The translations under genes and the position numbers were made by a program. Positions 8,516 through 16,591 of a stretch of DNA of 64,000 nucleotides are shown here, in pieces. Source of the DNA: Runella defluvii (GTDB lineage: Bacteria; Bacteroidota; Bacteroidia; Cytophagales; Spirosomataceae); assembly GCF_014195535.1 (NCBI RefSeq), contig NZ_JACIBY010000007.1:270186-334185 (forward strand). The letters are read 5' to 3'. The notes under the pieces were generated by a model, which saw nothing but the letters and a program-made list of their open reading frames with translations, did no database searches and was not told the origin of the DNA. Every line of letters begins with the position of its first letter. The first letter of the stretch is position 1.

Positions 8516-8962
8516 TTAATTGGATTTGTTCAACGTTGGCCAGTATTCGTTGGCTTTTTGAATGCGGGTTGGGACATCTTTCGACCATAATTCTTTGACT
8601 TTTTTGCTGTAATTCAAATACAGTTTTTGGTCAACGATGGTCCAAGCGTTAGGGTCGGTAGGAGATTTGTGGTTTTCACTGACCCCGTAGGCGCAGTATC
8701 CGCCAAATTGGGGGGCGTATTTTTCAGGGTTGGCCTTGAACGCCTCCAGATGCTCAGACGAACTGAATAGCCATTTGGCACCCATCCATTCAAAAACGAA
8801 GGATTCGCTGCCTTCAACGGCTTTGCTATCAGTGAAATAGGCGACGGCGTCGTGGCCATTGATGGCGATGCCGTTTTTCTGGAAAATAGCTTTTTCTTGG
8901 GCAAAACTAACGGCCGAAAACAAAAAGAAAAGTAGGGTAAACTGGGCGATACGATTTTTCAT
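8516..8962 (-). CDS. Secreted YHS-domain protein (first of a tandem pair)
   Basis: 148 residues, signal peptide ending at AVSFAQ. The core pattern parallels that of its neighbour: IAINGHDAVAYFTDSKAVEG, then WLFSSSEHLEAFKANPEKYAPQFGG and YCAYGVSE, then NAWTIVDQKLYLNYSKKV. It is the first gene of the YHS-YHS-DoxX-ATP-grasp(-Crp) operon. The predicted transcription start (about 9040) gives a leader near 78 nt. The biochemical role is unknown; a periplasmic metal or cofactor carrier is a guess from the family. Confidence 0.85.
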   Translation of the reverse strand: MKNRIAQFTLLFFLFSAVSFAQEKAIFQKNGIAINGHDAVAYFTDSKAVEGSESFVFEWMGAKWLFSSSEHLEAFKANPEKYAPQFGGYCAYGVSENHKSPTDPNAWTIVDQKLYLNYSKKVKELWSKDVPTRIQKANEYWPTLNKSN

Positions 8963-9044
8963 GTGAATTGTAATTAGATGCTAATACTTGATTGTTTGCG
9001 TTGGAAGTTGCTGTTAGAGAGGATGATAAGTCTCAATCTTGATA

Positions 9045-9089
9045 CAAAGGTGCAAAGACGTTGCGTAGCGAATTGTCGGTGAGCCGACA
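9045..9089 (-). promoter_or_regulatory. Crp-type operator and promoter of the YHS operon
   Basis: A perfect palindrome TGTCG (9074-9078), six bases, CGACA (9085-9089), part of a longer TTGTCGG/CCGACAA symmetry. The minus-strand -7 element is CACCTTTG (9052-9045). Centre to final G is 36.5 nt, the same as the other three sites. The -33 region is ATTCGC rather than TTG. The operator lies just beyond the LysE stop codon (9091). Confidence 0.8.
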
Positions 9090-9090
9090 A

Positions 9091-9711
9091 TCAGGCCAAG
9101 ATTTTAAAAGTTTGGTACAAAGACATCCCGATAAAAAACAAACCAATGAGTTTATTCATCGGATAGCGATGTAAAAAGCGGTACAAAGTTGTTTGGTAAC
9201 GTTCGGCCAAATACGCAAAGAGGACTAAAATGAGGAAAGCACCTAAAGCTGCGCCAAACACAAAAGAGAATTTTGCCCCAAACGTATCTAGGCTAAAATG
9301 AGAGTGGAGGTATATCAAGAAAACGACCCAAAATGGTAAAAGTTGGGGGTTGAGCAAACCACTCAAAAAGCCTTTTAATGCTTCCACAGGTTGGGTAGAG
9401 CGGATGGCAGCATTGCGTTGTACGGGGGTTTTGATAAAACTGTAAACACCGATAACGAGAAAAAAAGGAATAATTGCGACTTCAAGGGTTTGAAAAACAG
9501 TTTGATGTTTTGCTAAAAAGCCTTGACTTTGCAGGGCTATCAGCGTATAAATGATTTCGGGCAAGGTGCCGCTTATAGCCACCCAAACCCCCGTTTTGAA
9601 GTTGTGGGAAAGGGTAGCGTTAACAACGGCCAAATTGACGGGGCCAGGATGAATGGAACCCATAAAACTGATGAGCGCCGTCAGCGAAAGAATAGCAAGG
9701 GATTCGGACAT
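9091..9711 (-). CDS. LysE-family exporter
   Basis: 206 residues from the ATG at 9711; a longer reading frame to 9984 exists but would run through the promoter and a palindromic repeat, so it is rejected. The N-terminus has the LysE hallmark FMGSIHPGPVNLAVV. About six hydrophobic segments follow, including GVWVAISGTLPEIIYTLIAL, FFLVIGVYSFI, LLPFWVVFLIYL, FVFGAALGAFLILVLFAYLA and NKLIGLFFIGMSLY. LysE-type proteins export amino acids or other small metabolites. Its own Crp-type promoter places it in the same regulon as the polyketide operon just upstream. Confidence 0.85.
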   Translation of the reverse strand: MSESLAILSLTALISFMGSIHPGPVNLAVVNATLSHNFKTGVWVAISGTLPEIIYTLIALQSQGFLAKHQTVFQTLEVAIIPFFLVIGVYSFIKTPVQRNAAIRSTQPVEALKGFLSGLLNPQLLPFWVVFLIYLHSHFSLDTFGAKFSFVFGAALGAFLILVLFAYLAERYQTTLYRFLHRYPMNKLIGLFFIGMSLYQTFKILA

Positions 9712-9731
9712 ACCTTTGTTGGTTAATGAAA

Positions 9732-9776
9732 CAAAGGTAAAGTGGAGCTCCCTGCCGAATTGTCGGTAGGCTGACA
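9732..9776 (-). promoter_or_regulatory. Crp-type operator and promoter of the LysE gene
   Basis: TGTCG (9761-9765), six bases, TGACA (9772-9776), with a perfect minus-strand -7 element TACCTTTG (9739-9732). The centre-to-G distance is 36.5 nt as in the other three sites; the -33 region is ATTCGG. The predicted start of transcription, near 9727, fits the ATG at 9711. Confidence 0.8.
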
Positions 9777-9808
9777 TTTGGAGCAAAGTAATTTCGTCGT
9801 TGTTGATT

Positions 9809-9903
9809 GGGTTGTGAGCCTCAATGTAAGTCGGGTTGTCACGGTGAAGAGGGTTGCTCACAACCCGAGGATACAGTGAAGAGGGTTTCTCAAAACCCGA
9901 CGC
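9809..9903. repeat. Palindromic repeat cluster, GGTTGCTCACAACC type
   Basis: Four related pieces lie in 95 bp: GGGTTGTGAGC (9809-9819), CGGGTTGTCAC (9832-9842), the palindrome GGGTTGCTCACAACCC (9851-9866) and GGGTTTCTCAAAACCC (9883-9898). The outer CGGGTT and AACCCG can also pair with one another. A variant of the same core occurs at 31722-31832. It separates the UbiA gene from the LysE promoter. Confidence 0.7.
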
Positions 9904-9914
9904 GACGCCGGCAC

Positions 9915-10766
9915 TTATTTTTGCAGGATTAAGAGAGTTATAAACAATGCATTCAGTCCAAAGGAAGCCAGTAAATTGAGCCACATTGTATTTTTAAAGT
10001 TGGCTTGCGATGCGTCGAGCCACGTTTTACGAAACCAATTCAGAAAAAAAACGAGAGTGGGAGAGGTAAGCACGATAAAAAGAAGAAATTGCTGAAGCGG
10101 TAAATACACCCAGAAACAAAGGGCGGTCAAGGAGTAAATGCTGGCGGTAAAAAAGAAAGTACCCCGAATGCCCAACAGCAGACTCAAGGTTCGGTCGCCG
10201 CGTTTGGCGTCTTCTTCGTGTTGGTAAATTTGCGTCATGGGGTACACCGCCCACAGCATCATCGAACTCAAAATGGCAGGAAGAAGGTTGTTTGTCAACG
10301 AATTGTATGGATGTAAAACAGCTTGTTGGGTACTTAAATAGACAAAAAAACCTTGAAAAAGACCGACGATAAACCAGCTCAACAACGGGTATTTTTTGAG
10401 CCGAATGCTGGTGTGGCTGTATGATTTAGAAACCAAGCCATACACCAAAACTGCCAACGCGAAGACCGCTCCCACAAAGAAATAACTGAGTACAATGGCC
10501 AAAATATCCATTGCCCAAGCGACCGTAAAAAGCTCTTTATCCACGGCGGGTGGTTTTTCGAGGCCACCGATGCTGCCTTCGTCCTTGTCGAAATAGCTGT
10601 TGTAGGCATTGCTGGCGGGATACACCAACACGTGCCAAATCACAAATACCCAACAAGCTTTCGTGACGTCGAAATGCGGCGATTGGCTGATAGAAAACCA
10701 ATAGACGGGCATCAAAAACAACGAAAATGGCAAACGAAGATGTAGAAGAATGGCTTTGGGCGTCAT
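9915..10766 (-). CDS. UbiA-family prenyltransferase
   Basis: 283 residues from ATG 10766, which lies 11 bp after the stop of the flavoprotein gene; the longer frame to 10907 would overlap that gene widely. UbiA motif one appears as NAYNSYFDKDEGS and motif two as YQHEEDAKRGDRTL, giving the two acidic Mg/diphosphate sites. Eight or so hydrophobic helices are spaced through the rest. UbiA enzymes attach an isoprenoid to an aromatic or other acceptor at the membrane. As the last gene of a type III PKS-methyltransferase-flavoprotein operon, it probably prenylates the polyketide-derived ring (inference). Confidence 0.85.
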   Translation of the reverse strand: MTPKAILLHLRLPFSLFLMPVYWFSISQSPHFDVTKACWVFVIWHVLVYPASNAYNSYFDKDEGSIGGLEKPPAVDKELFTVAWAMDILAIVLSYFFVGAVFALAVLVYGLVSKSYSHTSIRLKKYPLLSWFIVGLFQGFFVYLSTQQAVLHPYNSLTNNLLPAILSSMMLWAVYPMTQIYQHEEDAKRGDRTLSLLLGIRGTFFFTASIYSLTALCFWVYLPLQQFLLFIVLTSPTLVFFLNWFRKTWLDASQANFKNTMWLNLLASFGLNALFITLLILQK

Positions 10767-10777
10767 GGAGTAAAGGT

Positions 10778-11914
10778 TTAGAAAGGTTGCCCGTGGGTCA
10801 GACGGATTAAATTTTTGATGATAAAAGGAAAAGGCCGAAGCGTCCGCAGCAACAATTCCGTTTGAAATTCGCTGCCAAACTGGGCTTGAATTTGTCGCCC
10901 TACCCACAAACGCCGCCTAAAATGCTGGTTCCAATCGCGCACAAATTGAGTTTCTAACTCGTTTCGAGAAATTGTTCCATTGGTATATTTGCCAATCCAC
11001 TCAAACGCAATTTTAGACGCGTGCAACGCCATGCTCATGCCATTGCCGCAGAGGGGCGTAATCATCCCTGCCGCATCGCCGAGCAGCAGCACGTGGTTTT
11101 CGACCAAGCTTTTGGACTCAAAACTAATTTGAGAAATGGTGACGGGTTCGGAAAATAAAAAGTCAGCATTGGCAAAAATTGATTTCAAATAAGGATTCCG
11201 AAAGAGCACTTGCTCGTGCATTTGTTCCAGTTTATTACCCGATTTTTTGAGGTTTTGGGCGGTTGTAAGGTAGCACAGGCAGTAGTTGTCGTCCTCAATG
11301 GCCGAAATGCCGCAGTAGCCGTCCACAAAATTATGCAGGGCGATTTTGTCTTTGGGGAAGTCGGTCTGAATGTGGTATTTAACCCCAATGTAGTTGTTGA
11401 GCCGTGTTTCTTGGCTTTGCACAAAAGGACGTTTCCAGGCCACGTCGAGGTTCGATTTTTTACCAAAACTCCCCACGCAGCAATCCACTTCCCGCGTTTG
11501 CTGGTTGGCTACAATAACAAACGAATCGGTAGCTGTCAAGTAGTCAATCTTACTAACGGTATGTTTTTCTAGTACTTCTACCCCCACCGAGCGGGCAATG
11601 CGGGCCAATTCGTAGTCGAGTTGGTAGCGGCTCAACCCAAACCCTCCCAACGGTAATGTTTCATTGATTCGAGTACCTTTGGGCGAAGTGACTTCTAACT
11701 GTTTGATGAACGGTAGATTCCATTCGGAAAGCGGAACGCCCAAGCGTTCGATGAAATCGTGCGATTCGAGGCTGATGTATTCGCCGCATACGCGGTGGAA
11801 AGGGTAGGTGTTTTTTTCAAATAACGTAACTTCAAACCCTTTTCGAGCTGCTTGAATGGCCAAACTTAGGCCCGCGAGTCCACCTCCCACGATGCCAAGT
11901 TTATTTTTGCGCAT
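10778..11914 (-). CDS. FAD-dependent oxidoreductase (geranylgeranyl reductase/monooxygenase-like)
   Basis: 378 residues. The Rossmann FAD motif is at the N-terminus: KLGIVGGGLAGLSLA with the acidic ribose ligand in FEVTLFEK. The second FAD motif is LLGDAAGMITPLCGNG (about 270-285), typical of the aromatic hydroxylase/geranylgeranyl reductase branch. The start overlaps the methyltransferase gene by 14 bp. In the Streptomyces srs pathway a type III PKS, a methyltransferase and a flavin hydroxylase together turn alkylresorcinols into methoxyquinones; by analogy this enzyme may hydroxylate the ring. It could instead reduce the prenyl chain. Confidence 0.85.
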   Translation of the reverse strand: MRKNKLGIVGGGLAGLSLAIQAARKGFEVTLFEKNTYPFHRVCGEYISLESHDFIERLGVPLSEWNLPFIKQLEVTSPKGTRINETLPLGGFGLSRYQLDYELARIARSVGVEVLEKHTVSKIDYLTATDSFVIVANQQTREVDCCVGSFGKKSNLDVAWKRPFVQSQETRLNNYIGVKYHIQTDFPKDKIALHNFVDGYCGISAIEDDNYCLCYLTTAQNLKKSGNKLEQMHEQVLFRNPYLKSIFANADFLFSEPVTISQISFESKSLVENHVLLLGDAAGMITPLCGNGMSMALHASKIAFEWIGKYTNGTISRNELETQFVRDWNQHFRRRLWVGRQIQAQFGSEFQTELLLRTLRPFPFIIKNLIRLTHGQPF

Positions 11915-12584
11915 GTTGTACCACGATTAAAAACCGAAACGCCCACTGCCAACGTATAGTGTAATGCGTAATACCTGCTTTGGCAAGTAACGTTTCCCAT
12001 TCCGAGCGCGTAAAACCACGCCTGACCGAAAGCGGTGCGTCATTTTTGACCAAATAAGAACGGGAAAAAAGCTGAGTCAGGACCTTAATGGAATAGTATG
12101 CCAACGTGTGACGGTGCAAATCGGCGATAAAAAAACCTTGGGTCGAATTTTTGTGCATCCATTGCAGCATGTCCACCAACTGTTCGTCGGTAAAGTGATG
12201 ACAAAAGAGCGAATTAAAAAGAAGGTTTGGCGTTTTATGAAAAATAGCCTTTTGATAATCAGCCGTTTGAAAGCGAACGGATGGGTTGTGGCTACGGGCG
12301 TAATCGGTACAATCGCGTTTCAAATCAACACCTTCTAGGAAAAAGTCGGGGTATTTTGAGCGAATCGCCCCGAGGTTATCGCCGCCTCCTGACCCGATTT
12401 CAACGACGTAGAGTGAGGGGTCTTTTTTGGCAAATTTTGAGATACCGTTCAACACCACCCGATGCCCTCCGAGCAAAGTATTGATGATTTTGAGTTCTTT
12501 CAGGTTTTGAAACAAATCGGCCGAAGGGATGTCGTTGGCATCCAAAAGTTCGGGCGTGTAGGAGCGTTTTTTGAAATCTATCAT
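11901..12584 (-). CDS. Class I SAM-dependent methyltransferase
   Basis: 227 residues. Motif I is VVEIGSGGGDNLGAI (about 78-92), followed by the acidic end of strand two in LEGVDLKRD and by RFQTADYQ. LFNSLFCHHFTDEQLVDML matches motif IV and the region after it. The gene overlaps the polyketide synthase gene by 4 bp (ATGA type) and the flavoprotein gene by 14 bp, so the four proteins are made from one tightly coupled message. O- or C-methylation of the polyketide ring is likely but inferred from context. Confidence 0.85.
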   Translation of the reverse strand: MIDFKKRSYTPELLDANDIPSADLFQNLKELKIINTLLGGHRVVLNGISKFAKKDPSLYVVEIGSGGGDNLGAIRSKYPDFFLEGVDLKRDCTDYARSHNPSVRFQTADYQKAIFHKTPNLLFNSLFCHHFTDEQLVDMLQWMHKNSTQGFFIADLHRHTLAYYSIKVLTQLFSRSYLVKNDAPLSVRRGFTRSEWETLLAKAGITHYTIRWQWAFRFLIVVQHAQK

Positions 12585-13645
12585 GCCAACATCATGCTTT
12601 CCATGGTGATACCAGGCCCAAAGGCAACTGCAAATGTATTTCCGTCATTGTTGGTTGAAAATAGCTTTTTTAACACAAAAAGTATCGTCACCGACGACAT
12701 ATTTCCGTAGTTTCTCAACACTTCAAATGAAGTGTCGCTCGCTGTACTTTCCAACTTCATGGCCCGTTGAATGGCTTCCAAAATGCTTTTTCCGCCAGGG
12801 TGAATGGCCCAGTTGGTGATTTGGTCAAGCGTTAAGTTGTTGCTAGATAGGGCATTGAGAATCATTTTTTGAATCGAAGCTTCCAGTAATTTTGGTACCT
12901 CGTTGCTCAATTTCATCAAAAAACCGTGCTCAGATATTTTCCACGACATGTCGTTTTTTCCCTCCAGCACCACTTCCGAATAAAACCCTTCGATGCGTTT
13001 TCCGTGGGGATGATTGCTGACGATGCAAGCGGCGGCTCCGTCGGAAAAAAGTAAGTTGGAAGTTTGCGTATCCATTGATTTTCCTTTTTGAAAATGTAAG
13101 GTACACAGCTCCGTACAAACAACCAAAACTTGCGCGTTGGCATCGGCTCGGCAAAAAGCATCGGCCAATTTCAGGGCGTGAATAGCCGCGTAACAACCCA
13201 TAAAGTTGACCGAATTTCGGACAATTGTGGGAGATAAATCCAATGATTCCATCAGCTGAATGTCTAGCCCAGGCGCCATCAAACCCGTACAACTTACCGT
13301 AATAAGGTGCGTAAATGTGGTCAGAGGTTTGGTAAAATGAAGGTCTTCAATGGCTGCTTGTGCCAAAGTCAGCGCATGTGTTTCAAAGAAATTCATGCGT
13401 TGCGAAACGCTAGGAAATGGCTCTAAATCAGGGGTTTTTGGGTAGAATTGATAGCCGTCTTTGGTGCTGCTGTAATCGGGCAATACCGAATGACGAAAAG
13501 AAATGCCGCTTCGATGATACATCAATGATAATCGACGGGCTTCGTCTTCCAAATAGGTTTCGGCCGATAGCATAAACCTCAAAATGTCGGTTTGTTGGTG
13601 CTTGAAAGCAGGCACAGCCGTACCGATGGCATTGATATAGGGCAT
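12581..13645 (-). CDS. Type III polyketide synthase (chalcone/alkylresorcinol synthase-like)
   Basis: 354 residues, the usual length for the family. The catalytic triad is in place: Cys151 in NFMGCYAAIHAL, His282 in WAIHPGGKSIL, Asn315 in RNYGNMSS. The late AFGPG loop (341-345) is present. VSCTGLMAPGLD matches the family region that lines the tunnel. These enzymes extend an acyl-CoA with malonyl-CoA and cyclise it; bacterial members near a methyltransferase and flavoprotein commonly make alkylresorcinols or pyrones from fatty acyl-CoA. The gene heads the operon; the -7 element lies 29 nt before the ATG. Confidence 0.92.
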   Translation of the reverse strand: MPYINAIGTAVPAFKHQQTDILRFMLSAETYLEDEARRLSLMYHRSGISFRHSVLPDYSSTKDGYQFYPKTPDLEPFPSVSQRMNFFETHALTLAQAAIEDLHFTKPLTTFTHLITVSCTGLMAPGLDIQLMESLDLSPTIVRNSVNFMGCYAAIHALKLADAFCRADANAQVLVVCTELCTLHFQKGKSMDTQTSNLLFSDGAAACIVSNHPHGKRIEGFYSEVVLEGKNDMSWKISEHGFLMKLSNEVPKLLEASIQKMILNALSSNNLTLDQITNWAIHPGGKSILEAIQRAMKLESTASDTSFEVLRNYGNMSSVTILFVLKKLFSTNNDGNTFAVAFGPGITMESMMLA

Positions 13646-13673
13646 GTAGTTATTTTCGAGTTAATGAATTGCG

Positions 13674-13718
13674 CAAAGTAAGCAGTTTGGCATTTTACCA
13701 AATGTCGCCCAAACGACA
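13674..13718 (-). promoter_or_regulatory. Crp-type operator and promoter of the polyketide operon
   Basis: Perfect half-sites TGTCG (13703-13707) and CGACA (13714-13718) with a six-base spacer. The minus-strand -7 element is TTACTTTG (13681-13674), followed by GC. The centre-to-G distance is 36.5 nt. Here a TTTGG follows the operator directly and could act as the -33 box with a 17-nt spacer. Confidence 0.8.
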
Positions 13719-13814
13719 CATAACGGCTTAATTTAGTATATTAACTAGAAATAGGCGAAGGAGTTTAAGAAAATCATTTCCCTTGCCAACCCCAAGGCTG
13801 CCAATCTAAAGATT

Positions 13815-14492
13815 TTACTTCTCAAAAAGGTCTTTCTTAGAAAGCGGTATTGTTGTGTTTTTTATGACTACATTTTTAGCATTGTACTTCTCAATTTTAT
13901 CTTTGTTGACTATAAATGCCCTGTGGATTTGAATGAATTTTGAGGGGGGTAATAATTCTAAAATTTGCGAAATAGTAGCGCGCGATTTATACGTTTTTTC
14001 ATTGGTATAAAAGAGTAAATAATTCCCTTCTGAATTGATAAAATTGATGTCTTCAATGGGTAGTTCGACTTTGTATTCGCCATCTTTTACCAAAATGCTA
14101 GGTTTGGGTTTGTCTTCCTTTGAAGATTTTATGATTGCCAATTCAATGGATGCTATCAAGTCGCTGTTTTTGAATGGTTTGGTGAGGTAAGAGTAGGGCG
14201 AGGTGGCAACAGCTTCGCTGATGACTTTGGCATTTTCGTAGGCAGTCAGATAGATAAATGGTACTTTTTGTTTGTTTTGAATGAGATTCCCTAAGCTGAT
14301 ACCATCCATTTCGCCATCGCCAAGATTGATGTCAAGAATAGCGAGGTCAACCAATTCCTTGTTGAGAATAGCCAAGGCTTCATTGGCATTTTTTGCTTCC
14401 AAAGTCTGATACCCATTTTCTTGAAGAATCTTTTTGGTGAGCCTTCTATTCAGAAAATCGTCTTCTACGATTAGTATTGTTTTTGAATTCAT
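13815..14492 (-). CDS. LytTR-type response regulator
   Basis: 225 residues from ATG 14492 (MNSKTILIVEDD); the longer frame to 14534 adds a Phe/Tyr-rich stretch that does not fit a receiver domain. The receiver has the acidic pair at 11-12, the phosphoacceptor Asp54 (LAILDINLGDGEMDG), Thr in IYLTAYEN and Lys in YLTKPF. A C-terminal LytTR DNA-binding domain (about 125-222) is seen from INSEGNYLLFYTNEKTY and FIQIHRAFIVNKDKI. It lies 161 bp downstream of the sensor kinase gene and is surely its partner. Confidence 0.9.
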   Translation of the reverse strand: MNSKTILIVEDDFLNRRLTKKILQENGYQTLEAKNANEALAILNKELVDLAILDINLGDGEMDGISLGNLIQNKQKVPFIYLTAYENAKVISEAVATSPYSYLTKPFKNSDLIASIELAIIKSSKEDKPKPSILVKDGEYKVELPIEDINFINSEGNYLLFYTNEKTYKSRATISQILELLPPSKFIQIHRAFIVNKDKIEKYNAKNVVIKNTTIPLSKKDLFEK

Positions 14493-14653
14493 TTTCTTGA
14501 AATAATTCGAGTTATAAACTAAAAAATGGAACACAGATGACGCTGATTTGACTGATTTATACCGATTTTACGTTTTTTAGTGTAAAAATTGTTATCCGTT
14601 CAGAGTCAATGAATTGTGTTAAAGCAAATACCTCAAAATGTTTGCTCTACTAC

Positions 14654-16465
14654 TTAAAAACACATTTTCAGTTCAAACCCTTTTTTGAGTTGAGTTTCCA
14701 CGGTGCCATTGAGTTGGTCAATCAACCCTTTTGTGATTTCTACCCCAAGCCCTTTGGTTTGTATATTCTTAAAATCAAAGCCAATACCATTGTCAATATA
14801 GTGCAGGCAATTCTTTTTTGAGTTTTTATCCTGGGCAATTTCGATATTAATGATGCCGTTTGGTTGATTTTTGAAGGCGTGTTTCATGCTATTGCTGACC
14901 AACTCGACGATGATTAAGCCCAACGGTAGGGCTTTTGTGATAGACAAAGTCTCGATGTCACAAGTGACAAACAGGCTCACATTGTTTCCTTTGATGTCAT
15001 ACGAATCCTTGACGAGTTCGGATAGGTCGGTTACGTATCGTTTCAAGTCCACGTCATTGACACTTTCCGAAACATTCAATTTTTTATGGAGCAAAGCAAT
15101 CGAATGAATCCGATTCTGGTTGCTTCTTATCAAGTCGTCAATGTTGCTATGGCTCGCCGATTCTTTCTGGATTTCTAAGATACTGATCACATACTGCAAA
15201 TTGTTTTTTACTCGGTGTTGCAGTTCAGAAAGGAGCACCTGTTTTTGCTCCATTGTTTTTTCGATTTCGTCTTTTTGAAGACTAATTTCTCGATTTTTAT
15301 CTTTCAAAATCGCATTACTTTTCTGTTTTTGACGGTTGTTCCGAATCAAAATGAGAGTCAGAATTCCAAAAAATGCTAGAAATCCAATGAGCGCATTTTG
15401 CCTGATAGAATAGTCGTATTCTTTTTTCGCTTCTACTAATTCTCGTTCACGCTGTTTGATGGTATTTACAATATTTTGCGTTTGAAAAATTCTAGAAGTA
15501 GTATAAAGGCTATCGTTAGAGGCATTTACAATTTTTAGATAATTGATAGCCTTGGCTGGATTTTTTTGTTCGTAGATTTGAGCTAAAAGTTTGGCGGCGT
15601 TTATGGTAAGCACTAAGTTTTTGAATTGTCGGCCGCCTGCTAAGGCTTTTTCTGCATAAAAAATAGCTGAGTCAGGTTGGTTCATTGCCTGAAAAACCCC
15701 CGCTAAATCAACCGACTGTTCAGACTCTAAAAAAGGATTGCCAAATTTGTTTGAGAAACCAATCGCAGTTCTTAGGTAATGCAATGCCTGTGGGTAATTT
15801 TTGCGTTTTTTTTCTACCCTTCCCATGACGGCATTGGCATACGATACCTCTATAGGGATGTTCAATTTTCGACAACTCGTATCGATTAGGTTGCCATAAT
15901 ACATGGCAGAGTCAAATTCATTTAGGTTTTCGTAAACCTCGCCAAGATTATGGTAAATCAGCCATTTTCCGTTATTGGGAAGCGATTCGATTTCGGGGTG
16001 GTTTTTGGCTTTCAATAACCATTCTAATCGGTGTTGGCTATCTTGTTGTTTTTCGTAAACGAGTGCTATCAGATTATAAAAAACAATTTCCAGCTTGGGG
16101 TATTTTGCTTGACTCACCTGCAAGCCTTCATACGCCGTCTGCATACCGTTTTGCCAGTCACCCGTGATGGTTGAGACAAAGCTCAACGCCTGCAAAGACA
16201 CCAATTCGCCATACGTATAATTAAGTTTTCGGGCGAGGCGAATAGACTCCGTGGCATACACAACCGCTTGGCGAGGATCTGTCATGGTATGATACCTAGC
16301 CAACTGCCACAAGCTAATCACCCGATTGGTGTCGTCAATAACCTCAGTCAAATTTTGTTTCAACCTATCTACCTCTTTTGTAGGCAGACTAAGCGGTTGA
16401 GCGAAGCCAGAGGTAGCCAGAGCCGTGATTAGTAAAAGTAATATTTTAATGAGTTGGCTCGGCAT
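14654..16465 (-). CDS. TPR-containing sensor histidine kinase (HisKA_2 type)
   Basis: 603 residues: a signal peptide (to ~22), a periplasmic array of TPR-like helical repeats (about 45-330), one membrane helix (about 357-375, ALIGFLAFFGILTLILI), a coiled coil, then the HisKA_2 phosphorylation site at His417 (LSELQHRVKNNLQYVIS) and an HATPase_c domain with VELVSNSMKHAF, DNGIGFD and GLGVEITKGL. The kinase-to-LytTR arrangement is common in Bacteroidota. The signal is unknown. It is not preceded by the TGTCG operator. Confidence 0.9.
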   Translation of the reverse strand: MPSQLIKILLLLITALATSGFAQPLSLPTKEVDRLKQNLTEVIDDTNRVISLWQLARYHTMTDPRQAVVYATESIRLARKLNYTYGELVSLQALSFVSTITGDWQNGMQTAYEGLQVSQAKYPKLEIVFYNLIALVYEKQQDSQHRLEWLLKAKNHPEIESLPNNGKWLIYHNLGEVYENLNEFDSAMYYGNLIDTSCRKLNIPIEVSYANAVMGRVEKKRKNYPQALHYLRTAIGFSNKFGNPFLESEQSVDLAGVFQAMNQPDSAIFYAEKALAGGRQFKNLVLTINAAKLLAQIYEQKNPAKAINYLKIVNASNDSLYTTSRIFQTQNIVNTIKQRERELVEAKKEYDYSIRQNALIGFLAFFGILTLILIRNNRQKQKSNAILKDKNREISLQKDEIEKTMEQKQVLLSELQHRVKNNLQYVISILEIQKESASHSNIDDLIRSNQNRIHSIALLHKKLNVSESVNDVDLKRYVTDLSELVKDSYDIKGNNVSLFVTCDIETLSITKALPLGLIIVELVSNSMKHAFKNQPNGIINIEIAQDKNSKKNCLHYIDNGIGFDFKNIQTKGLGVEITKGLIDQLNGTVETQLKKGFELKMCF

Positions 16466-16476
16466 AATTGCGAAAG

Positions 16477-16510
16477 AACTTCCCGAAAGGGCTAACGCTT
16501 TCGGGAAGTT
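16477..16510. repeat. Inverted repeat, TTCCCGAAAG type
   Basis: AACTTCCCGAAAG (16477-16489) pairs with CTTTCGGGAAGTT (16498-16510) around an 8-nt loop. It lies just upstream of the histidine kinase ATG. Nearly the same stem occurs at 18958-18988, so it looks like a dispersed palindrome and not only a terminator. Confidence 0.65.
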
Positions 16511-16591
16511 GATTTTATTTGCATTAATAAATCTTTCTGTAAACTTAACACAAAATTGTATTCATTTTAGTGGTTTACAGAAGTCTATTTA

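Noticed and set aside
9712..9984. Longer N-terminus for the LysE protein
   Set aside because: It would translate through the operator, the -7 box and the palindromic repeat; the LysE hallmark starts right after ATG 9711.
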